From NCBI GenBank assembly GCA_045577655.1, contig JAZNIU010000035.1, forward strand, positions 1-14,759: a stretch of DNA of 14,759 nt, in the 5' to 3' direction. This document shows, one piece after another, positions 9,129-14,759 of this stretch (position 1 is its first letter; the number at the start of each line of letters is the position of its first letter). Below the pieces are notes generated by a model. It had not been told where the DNA came from and made no database searches. It saw nothing but the letters and a program-made list of their open reading frames with translations. Source of the DNA: RGIG7450 sp045577655. Lineage in GTDB: Bacteria > Bacillota > Clostridia > RUG12999. A program made the translations under genes and the position numbers.

Positions 9129-9142
9129 TAATATGATATAAT
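9113..9142 (+). promoter_or_regulatory. Predicted extended -10 sigma-A promoter of the aminotransferase gene
   Basis: TTGCCA (-35, 9113-9118), an 18-nt spacer and a perfect TATAAT (-10, 9137-9142) are present. TG lies one base upstream of the -10 (9134-9135), giving an extended -10. The predicted start is near 9149, so the leader to the ATG at 9175 is about 26 nt and carries the AGGCAGG ribosome binding site at 9160-9166. It overlaps the leftward glg promoter. Confidence 0.72.
9120..9141. repeat. 22-bp inverted repeat, candidate operator between the divergent promoters
   Basis: The arms TTATATCA (9120-9127) and TGATATAA (9134-9141) are perfect 8-bp inverted repeats separated by 6 nt (ATAATA). 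The site covers the -35 of the glg promoter and most of the -10 of the aminotransferase promoter. A dimeric regulator bound here would contact both promoters. The local AT-richness means a chance palindrome is possible, and no regulator gene is present in the window. Confidence 0.35.
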
Positions 9143-9174
9143 TATTTTATATTTATATTAGGCAGGTAAATTAT

Positions 9175-10335
9175 ATGGATTATAAAACGTTATTGTCCGA
9201 CAAAATACAAATAGTAAAACCATCAGGAATTCGTAAATTTTTTGATATAGTTGCAGAAATGAAAGATGCAATTTCTCTTGGTGTAGGCGAACCGGATTTT
9301 GTTACTCCTCTTCACATAAGAGAAGCCGGCATTTCGTCTCTTAAAAAAGGAGAAACTCATTATACTTCCAACTGGGGACTTAAAGAACTCCGAAAAGCCA
9401 TTTCAAAATATTTATCAAGAAAGTTTTATATTGACTATGACTATAATGACCAGATTCTTGTTACAGTTGGCGGAAGCGAAGCGATAGATCTTTGCATCCG
9501 AGCACTTATAAACCCGGGAGATGAGGTGCTTATTCCTGAACCCAGTTTTGTGTGCTACACTCCGCTGACAATCCTTGCAGGCGGAACTCCGGTTCATATA
9601 AAAACCTATGCAAAAGACAAATTCAAGCTTACTCCCGAGGCACTAAAAGCTGCTATTACTCCGAAAACAAAACTTCTCATTCTTCCCTATCCCTGCAATC
9701 CTACCGGCGGAATTATGACAAAAGAAGATTTGGAAAAAATTGCAGAAGTTCTCCGTGGAACAAATATTCTTGTTTTGTCTGACGAAATATACGGCGAGCT
9801 TACCTATTCGGGCAAACATGTTTCAATAGCTTCACTGCCCGGCATGTATGAAAGAACCATTGTTGCAAGCGGCTTTTCAAAAGCCTATGCAATGACCGGA
9901 TGGCGACTTGGTTATCTTGCAGGTCCAAGCGAAATAATAAAAGCAACAACAAAGCTCCACCAATATGCTATTATGAGTTCTCCTACAACAAGCCAGTATG
10001 CCGCTATTGATGCACTTGAAAACGGCGATGATGATGTTGTCATGATGAGGAATGAATATGATAAAAGAAGACGTCTTATTGTAGATGGATTTAATGATAT
10101 GGGTCTTTCCTGTTTTGAACCGGAAGGTGCTTTCTATGTTTTTCCGTCAATCGAAAAGACCGGTCTTAAAAGTGAAGAATTTTGTGAAAAGCTTCTGTGT
10201 GATAAAAAAGTTGCGGTTGTCCCGGGCAATGCTTTCGGCGATTGCGGCGAAGGCTTTATCCGTGCCTCCTATTGCTATTCAACAGAAAACTTGAAAAAAG
10301 CATTAGACCTTATAAATAACTTTGTAAATAAATAA
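9175..10335 (+). CDS. PLP-dependent class I aminotransferase
   Basis: A fold-type I aminotransferase of 386 residues that should move an amino group from an amino acid to a 2-oxo acid in the cytoplasm. Landmarks are GVGEPDF (36-42), YTSNWGLKELRKAI (63-76), CNPTGG with N175, SDEIY with D203, SGFSKAYAMTGWRLGY with Schiff-base lysine K236, and R363 in FIRASYC at the usual position of the arginine that binds the substrate alpha-carboxylate. These features fit the aspartate/aromatic (PatA-like) branch, but the exact substrate cannot be assigned. AGGCAGG ends 8 nt upstream of the ATG. The gene is divergent from the glg operon with interlocked promoters, and an intrinsic terminator begins directly at its stop codon. 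Activity is likely because the cofactor residues are intact. Confidence 0.93.
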   Translation: MDYKTLLSDKIQIVKPSGIRKFFDIVAEMKDAISLGVGEPDFVTPLHIREAGISSLKKGETHYTSNWGLKELRKAISKYLSRKFYIDYDYNDQILVTVGGSEAIDLCIRALINPGDEVLIPEPSFVCYTPLTILAGGTPVHIKTYAKDKFKLTPEALKAAITPKTKLLILPYPCNPTGGIMTKEDLEKIAEVLRGTNILVLSDEIYGELTYSGKHVSIASLPGMYERTIVASGFSKAYAMTGWRLGYLAGPSEIIKATTKLHQYAIMSSPTTSQYAAIDALENGDDDVVMMRNEYDKRRRLIVDGFNDMGLSCFEPEGAFYVFPSIEKTGLKSEEFCEKLLCDKKVAVVPGNAFGDCGEGFIRASYCYSTENLKKALDLINNFVNK

Positions 10336-10358
10336 ACTCCGGATTCCGGAGTTTTTTT
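10335..10358 (+). terminator. Intrinsic terminator after the aminotransferase gene
   Basis: The stem ACTCCGG/CCGGAGT (10336-10342 and 10346-10352) with loop ATT is followed by a T-run through 10358. It begins at the last base of the aminotransferase stop codon. The ribosome binding site of the next gene begins at 10364, so this hairpin sits directly in the path of any transcript continuing into that gene and may be a partial terminator. Confidence 0.85.
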
Positions 10359-10373
10359 ACTATAGGAGGTATT

Positions 10374-11852
10374 ATGAAAAAACTGATTATTTTTTCAATG
10401 ATTTTTACCACACTTATACTTTCTCCTTTTTGCATAGTACATGCCGAAACGTTGAATCTTGTTGTGGACACTGTACCCGTTGTCTATACTGATGCATTTC
10501 CTTTTATAGAAAATGGCAGAACTATGATTCCTCTTCGTATTCTCTCGGAAAGCATGCAGGCAAAAGTTGAATATAACGAAAAAACAAGCTCTGTCACAAT
10601 TACCAGAGATGGCAACTGTACAACAAAAGCTACATATGGCCAAGACAACTGGACATATATTGAATACCTTGGTAAAAAATATGAAAATGCAACCGCCGTT
10701 GCTATTTTTACAGAAAACAGTCCTGAAGTAACTGTAAAGCTTTTGCAGGGCAAAAAGACTATTCATTCTACAAAAACAAAAATGGATGTTGCTGCAAAAA
10801 TTATAAACGGCAGAACATACATCCCTGCAAGATATGTTGCCTATGCTCTCGGCTATGGAATATACTACGACCAGCCACGCAACCGTGTGCTCTATCAGTA
10901 TAAAGCAAACCAGATAGCCGATTTTGAGTCAAAAGCAGTGTATAACAAAGAATATTATGATTATAACAGCATAACTATGGCAGGTCGCGAAGCAGTTACA
11001 AACTATCGTTCATGGTCCTACAGAGACGGTTTTGGCAATGTTAAGGTTGTGGATGGCGACAATGGTTGGGAACTCTACATGTCGGGCGGTAGTAATGAAC
11101 GAAGCCACGAAATGGCTAACCTTACATATATGCCGGTAGGATATACCTTTGAAACTAAAGAATTTTTGCTTTTGCCCAAAAATTCTCCGAAGAAAAACAT
11201 TGAAATTTTCACCAAAATGCTCGAAAGCAAAACAACCGGAACCGTAACCGAAAATAACGGCGTATATCATCTTAATATTTATACATACGACGAGCTTGTT
11301 GGTGTAAGATATAAAAACGGCAAATACACAATAGGTCCCCAGCAGGAATATGACATCAACAAGGCAGCTTCATCGGGCGGGTTTCTTGCAGGTGCATCCC
11401 GTTACGGAAGATATGACTACTCCATGTTCTACTACCTGGATAATGGAGAAAAAAACTTCTACGAAGGGTTTAGTGGCTCAACAGTAGATAATACATCTTC
11501 AAGATATAATCTCCTCTTTCTTGAAAGTTTTCTCGGTGAAATTGGTGAAAGAATCTGGTCAATGATGGATGATTATTATATGCATACCGGGGCATTTTAC
11601 ATAAAAGAAAAATGCATTGGCGACAATATGTATAATTTTATGTCATATAAGGATGTAGAAATCACGCAGGAGTATGCCCAGCAATATGGATTTGAATTTG
11701 TAAGCAGCATAAATTCTACGCCCGAATATGACTCTTATAAGATTCTCACTTTGAAGCGTGGCGATTTTGAGTTTGCTGTTAATTATAAACGAAATGGCAT
11801 GGGACAACCGCAGGTTGGTTACCAGGTTTCATTTGAAAATTTACCTGAATAA
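10374..11852 (+). CDS. Secreted protein with copper-amine-oxidase-like N-terminal repeats
   Basis: The 492-residue protein starts with a signal peptide: MKK, a hydrophobic stretch to about residue 20, and likely cleavage after VHA (residue 24). There is no convincing lipobox. Two repeats of the copper amine oxidase N-terminal-like domain follow: one around 44-80 (FIENGRTMIPLRILSESM, then a VTITR strand) and one around 141-176 (AKIINGRTYIPARYVAYALG, then VLYQY). In Firmicutes this module occurs on many exported proteins and does not imply amine oxidase activity. Residues from about 190 to the end, rich in Tyr, Asn and Gly, match nothing I recognise. AGGAGG at 10364-10369 is 4 nt from the ATG, and a terminator hairpin lies just upstream. 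Function unknown; extracellular or cell-wall-associated placement is inferred. Confidence 0.88.
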   Translation: MKKLIIFSMIFTTLILSPFCIVHAETLNLVVDTVPVVYTDAFPFIENGRTMIPLRILSESMQAKVEYNEKTSSVTITRDGNCTTKATYGQDNWTYIEYLGKKYENATAVAIFTENSPEVTVKLLQGKKTIHSTKTKMDVAAKIINGRTYIPARYVAYALGYGIYYDQPRNRVLYQYKANQIADFESKAVYNKEYYDYNSITMAGREAVTNYRSWSYRDGFGNVKVVDGDNGWELYMSGGSNERSHEMANLTYMPVGYTFETKEFLLLPKNSPKKNIEIFTKMLESKTTGTVTENNGVYHLNIYTYDELVGVRYKNGKYTIGPQQEYDINKAASSGGFLAGASRYGRYDYSMFYYLDNGEKNFYEGFSGSTVDNTSSRYNLLFLESFLGEIGERIWSMMDDYYMHTGAFYIKEKCIGDNMYNFMSYKDVEITQEYAQQYGFEFVSSINSTPEYDSYKILTLKRGDFEFAVNYKRNGMGQPQVGYQVSFENLPE

Positions 11853-11855
11853 ATA

Positions 11856-11891
11856 AAAAGGACACCTTTGAAAACTCAAAGGTGTCTTTTT
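11856..11891. terminator. Bidirectional intrinsic terminator between converging genes
   Basis: The 10-bp stem GACACCTTTG (11861-11870) and CAAAGGTGTC (11877-11886) has loop AAAACT. A T-run follows on the plus strand (11887-11893). On the minus strand the hairpin is followed by CTTTTTATTT, so it can stop transcription from both sides. It lies 4 nt after the stop of the upstream plus gene and 4 nt after the stop of the minus-strand M24 gene. Confidence 0.92.
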
Positions 11892-11894
11892 TTA

Positions 11895-13067
11895 TTAGCA
11901 TTCAATTTCAAAAAGTTCTCTCGGATAGTTTGTAAGGTTTTCTGCTTCACCGTTTTTAATACAAACAACATCTTCCATTCTGAGTCCTGTTTCTGTTTTT
12001 GCAGAACCAAGGAAAATATCAACACAGAATGTCATATTTTCTTCAAGAAGGAAATCTGCGGATGTTTCAATCCAGGGAGCTTCTCCTTCCATTGTACCAT
12101 TACCATGACAGGGACCGTACAAAAGCCAGTCTCCATAACCCATTGCAGTTACATTGTCAATATGGTCCTGAGCAACCTTGCATGCAGGTGTTCCGACCTT
12201 CAGGTTTGCTATAACATCAGCCTGAGCTTTATAACCAACTTCTATAAGTTCTTTCTGCTCAGGAGTTGCTTTACCAAAAACAACCGGTCTGCCAATACTT
12301 GAAGCATAACCGTCAACACGTGCACCAATCTGGATAAATGTCATATCGCCTTTTTCAATCTGCTTGTTTCTCGGTCGGCTGATTGCCTGGTTAGAACCTT
12401 TTCCGGTAAGAACCCAAACAGGATAGGATTCTCTTTCTGCACCAAGTTCATGCATTTTGCCAAGAGCAAGTCCTGCTACCTGTTGTTCTGTCATACCAAC
12501 CTTGATGTTGGCACGTACATAGTCAAAAGTTTCTCTTGTGATTTTAGCTGCTGCTCTCATACACTCGAGCTCATTTTCTGTTTTTATCATACGAATATTG
12601 TTTACAATATGGTCAGCTTTTTCAATTTTAACAGAAAGTGCTTCAGAAAGTGCTTCATGAACACCGATTGTCATAAGCGGAAGTCCTGCAACACCAAAAC
12701 GTTTTATGGGTTTATCTCCCATAATTTCATTAAAAATGCCACTGAAGGTGTCAAGCTTTTTACCGGGATATTCCGGTTCGGAAGATTCTCTAAAAGCTTT
12801 TAAAAGACGAATATCGTCAATTTTTGAACGGTCTGAAGCGTATGTAAAACTTTCAGGTCCTATAAGAAGTTTGGGTTCGCCCTCCTGCGGTATAAGAACA
12901 CCTGCTGTTTCAAAAGATGGCCAGTAGTTTGAAAAATAACGAACATACTGTGGTTCTGCTTCGTTACCATAGGATAACAAAAGGTCAAAACCCTCCTCTT
13001 TCATAGCTTTCTGAACTTTTACTACTCTTTCTTTAAATTCACTTAACGGGATAAATGGTAAATTCAT
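11895..13067 (-). CDS. M24 (pita-bread) family protein with degenerate metal site, creatinase-like
   Basis: The 390-residue protein has the two-domain layout of Xaa-Pro peptidases and creatinase: an N-terminal domain (about 8-155) and a C-terminal pita-bread domain (about 163-385). The canonical five metal ligands are Asp, Asp, His, Glu, Glu. Here the first falls in FIQIG (Q246 for Asp) and the second in GYASSIG (S257 for Asp). The His is kept in GPCHGNG (H321), the fourth is D350 in FCVDIF rather than Glu, and E365 is kept in GLRMEDVV. A dinuclear metal aminopeptidase is therefore unlikely. Creatinase, which has this fold without metal, is the nearest known model; the substrate is unknown. 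AAAGGAG (13080-13074) is 6 nt upstream of the ATG inside the end of the phosphotriesterase-family gene, with only 3 nt between the two genes. Automatic annotation would probably call it Xaa-Pro peptidase. Confidence 0.88.
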   Translation of the reverse strand: MNLPFIPLSEFKERVVKVQKAMKEEGFDLLLSYGNEAEPQYVRYFSNYWPSFETAGVLIPQEGEPKLLIGPESFTYASDRSKIDDIRLLKAFRESSEPEYPGKKLDTFSGIFNEIMGDKPIKRFGVAGLPLMTIGVHEALSEALSVKIEKADHIVNNIRMIKTENELECMRAAAKITRETFDYVRANIKVGMTEQQVAGLALGKMHELGAERESYPVWVLTGKGSNQAISRPRNKQIEKGDMTFIQIGARVDGYASSIGRPVVFGKATPEQKELIEVGYKAQADVIANLKVGTPACKVAQDHIDNVTAMGYGDWLLYGPCHGNGTMEGEAPWIETSADFLLEENMTFCVDIFLGSAKTETGLRMEDVVCIKNGEAENLTNYPRELFEIEC

Positions 13068-13070
13068 ATA

Positions 13071-14108
13071 TTACTCCTTTCCACACAGCCACTGTGCCGG
13101 GTTTTTAATTAAAAGTGTATCGATTTGTTCTTTGGTTATTCCCTCGTCTTCCATCATTGGAACAATATTTGTGAGAACATGGTCATAACCCCATCCTCCA
13201 TAGGTATGGAGCAGATTTTTAAGACAAACATCACAGGAAAGCAAAATCTGCGACAGATAGCCTCTGTCAATCATTTTCTTAAGCAGAGAAACTCTGTCAG
13301 TATCATGAACAAAAAGTCCATACCCGGAATTTCTTACTTCCCGTTTTATATAATATTCTTTGCCGAAATTGTCAAACTCAACATATACGCCTTTTTCAAG
13401 TAAAGCAAATATATATTCTTCGCGGTTTTCAACATCTATATGACTGATACAGATTTTGCTCGGGTCAACTCCCACGTTTAAAAGAATGTCTGCTGCTTCA
13501 AGTCCGTTTGTTGTCCATGGATTTATATGAACATTTATAGCCGCGCCCGTATCAAGACTTGCAATCGCTGCAGAACGGAGCACACGACGTTCTTTGTCAT
13601 CAAAGATTTCACTGATGCCTATTTCACCGATATAACCTGCGCAAACGCCGTCAATACCCTCGGTAAGTTCTTTAACCATAAGATCGGCAATTTCGCGTTC
13701 AGTCATACTGCTTAACTCTTCCGGATGGGTTTCTCCAACATAAAAACCTGTACCCATTATAATGTTAAGTCCGGTTTTTTCGGCAATACGTTTTAGTGCT
13801 TTCGGATCTCTGCCTATTCCAGGAAGAGATGCGTCAACCACAGTGTTGCCGCCTGCTTTTTTAAAGAAATTCAGTTCTTTAACTGCAATATCTTCATTGT
13901 CTAAGAGAAGATTATCCTTCAGCGCATAACAGTCACGGCTTAAAATTCCAAGATTCCACATTTCAACTTTTTGAGTTGCAGGGTCGTCAATGCCACCTAC
14001 CGGCAGCGCCTGGTAGAAAGCAGTCAAATCCAAAAGAACATGTTCGTGCGATGTAACAACGCCAAGGTCTTTTTTTTCCAATTTGCCGCATACGCTCATA
14101 ACACCCAT
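13071..14108 (-). CDS. Phosphotriesterase-family (amidohydrolase superfamily) metal hydrolase
   Basis: This 345-residue TIM-barrel hydrolase has the full metal-ligand set. HxH is in TSHEHVLLD (H21, H23), the bridging residue is E162 in YIGEIGIS, and H194 (NVHINPW), H223 (CISHIDVE) and D293 (LSCDVCLKN) complete the site. A bridging Glu instead of carboxylated Lys resembles E. coli Php rather than classical phosphotriesterase. The C-terminus KNPAQWLCG resembles the family's usual NPARxL. Many members are lactonases, esterases or amidases, so the phosphotriesterase name describes ancestry only. A strong AAGGAGGA (14122-14115) overlaps the upstream gene's stop and sits 7 nt before the ATG. It is the middle gene of a three-gene operon, which points to a shared catabolic pathway of unknown substrate. 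Confidence 0.92.
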   Translation of the reverse strand: MGVMSVCGKLEKKDLGVVTSHEHVLLDLTAFYQALPVGGIDDPATQKVEMWNLGILSRDCYALKDNLLLDNEDIAVKELNFFKKAGGNTVVDASLPGIGRDPKALKRIAEKTGLNIIMGTGFYVGETHPEELSSMTEREIADLMVKELTEGIDGVCAGYIGEIGISEIFDDKERRVLRSAAIASLDTGAAINVHINPWTTNGLEAADILLNVGVDPSKICISHIDVENREEYIFALLEKGVYVEFDNFGKEYYIKREVRNSGYGLFVHDTDRVSLLKKMIDRGYLSQILLSCDVCLKNLLHTYGGWGYDHVLTNIVPMMEDEGITKEQIDTLLIKNPAQWLCGKE

Positions 14109-14120
14109 AATATTTCCTCC

Positions 14121-14759
14121 TTAAATTTCTTCATCCCCGTGAGCATCCATCCACTCGCAAGCTGCATCATAGGCTTCATAATCCAGGTCAGCCATGGTGT
14201 TTGTATGGAGAACAATGCCTTCAATTTCACCTGCTAAAAGCTTTTCTTTTGCCCAATCAAGCTGCCATTTCACTGCTTCGCCTGTTGCCTGCTTTTCTTC
14301 ACCAAAATTATAAAGGTAGACACCAATCATACGGCGATTATTTTTTGTCATTTTCTTGAACAGTTCAAATTTTTCGGGAATAAGCGGAACGTCTTTTTCT
14401 TCCCACGTCCACATTATTACACCATCAAACTGATTAATAAACGGCAGGAAACCAGCATCAACTTTCGGATCAAGCCCAAATTCTTTAGTGTATAAAATCA
14501 TCCAGCTGTCAAGTCTTCTAACATTGTTGTTATGTAAGCGTTCCTGTTCAGCTTTAAGTTCGTTCAACGCTTCTTCATCGCTTTTTTTGCCGTCTTTAAA
14601 ATCATCAAAAGCAACACATGTAATGTTTGGGAAATCCTTAGCCTGTTCCAGTATTCTGTCAAAATGACAATGCTCTTTTTCGTGGAATTTATATCCCCAA
14701 CCTACCTGGTCTAAAGTTTTAAAGGATTTATTATATTGTCTCTCGTTAACATCCCATGT
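14121..14759 (-). CDS. Uncharacterised protein, possibly TIM-barrel (5' end beyond right edge)
   Basis: The frame is open from the right edge for 212 codons to TAA at 14123-14121, so the N-terminus is missing. A TTG at 14567 is an internal codon, not the start: the frame continues upstream with protein-like sequence such as QVGWGYKFHEKEHCHFDRIL. I do not recognise a family. Predicted strand-like segments ending in acidic or aromatic residues alternate with helices: NITCVAFDDF (45-54 of the visible part), FDGVIMWTWEEKD (111-123), RMIGVYLYNFGEE (143-155) and EGIVLHTNTM (180-189). That pattern resembles the second half of a beta/alpha barrel such as a glycosidase or sugar isomerase. No membrane segment is visible. 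The next gene follows after 12 nt, so it belongs to the same operon. The fold is inference; no catalytic residues can be assigned. Confidence 0.75.
   Translation of the reverse strand, partial: TWDVNERQYNKSFKTLDQVGWGYKFHEKEHCHFDRILEQAKDFPNITCVAFDDFKDGKKSDEEALNELKAEQERLHNNNVRRLDSWMILYTKEFGLDPKVDAGFLPFINQFDGVIMWTWEEKDVPLIPEKFELFKKMTKNNRRMIGVYLYNFGEEKQATGEAVKWQLDWAKEKLLAGEIEGIVLHTNTMADLDYEAYDAACEWMDAHGDEEI

Noticed and set aside
9001..9174. Catabolite-repression (CRE-like) operator upstream of glgB
   Set aside because: No sequence close to the CcpA consensus with its central CG is present in this AT-rich region.
10395..10766. 123-codon minus-strand open frame
   Set aside because: It is antisense to the signal peptide and repeats of the exported protein, with low-complexity Cys/Phe-rich composition typical of a shadow frame.
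11868..12302. 144-codon plus-strand open frame
   Set aside because: It is antisense to the well-supported M24 gene, is Cys/Phe-rich, has no ribosome binding site, and begins inside the terminator.
14121..14567. A complete 148-residue gene starting at TTG 14567
   Set aside because: The same frame remains open to the right edge with plausible protein sequence, so this is the tail of a longer gene.
1..14759. CRISPR arrays, tRNA or rRNA genes, insertion sequences, prophage or defence genes
   Set aside because: No spaced direct repeats, cloverleaf-like sequences, transposase motifs or terminal inverted repeats were seen; the window is fully accounted for by metabolic genes.

Overview
The window looks like chromosomal DNA from a low-GC Firmicute, most likely a member of the Clostridia. 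The evidence is AT-rich intergenic DNA, strong AGGAGG-type ribosome binding sites, sigma-A-type promoters, a paired GlgC/GlgD (the two-subunit ADP-glucose pyrophosphorylase typical of Firmicutes), and a secreted protein with copper-amine-oxidase-like N-terminal repeats. No rRNA, tRNA, CRISPR array, insertion sequence or phage gene is visible. Coding density is high and no gene-free stretch exceeds 300 bases.

Region 1 (1-9000, minus strand) is a glycogen operon in the order glgB-glgC-glgD-glgA-glgP, followed by a GH13 alpha-amylase-family gene cut by the left edge. Genes are spaced by 32 nt or less. glgD overlaps the end of glgC, and the GH13 gene overlaps the end of glgP, both by ATGA. GlgC (with the catalytically degenerate GlgD) makes ADP-glucose, GlgA elongates the glucan, GlgB branches it, GlgP releases glucose-1-phosphate, and the GH13 enzyme probably handles short or branched dextrins.

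Region 2 (9001-9174) is the divergent promoter region. Two good sigma-A promoters, one for glgB leftward and one for an aminotransferase rightward, are interlocked: each -35 box sits in the other's spacer. A 22-bp inverted repeat (9120-9141) covers the glg -35 and the rightward -10.

Region 3 (9175-11892, plus strand) holds a class I PLP aminotransferase, an intrinsic terminator, then a secreted protein with copper-amine-oxidase-like N-terminal repeats whose ribosome binding site starts about 5 nt after the terminator's T-run. A terminator at 11856-11891 works on both strands and separates it from region 4.

Region 4 (11895-14759, minus strand) is a tight three-gene unit: an unrecognised, possibly TIM-barrel protein cut by the right edge, a phosphotriesterase-family metal hydrolase with complete metal ligands, and an M24 'pita-bread' protein that has lost most metal ligands. 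The last is probably a metal-independent, creatinase-like hydrolase or a non-peptidase. The three together suggest a small catabolic pathway of unknown substrate and are the least understood part of the window.
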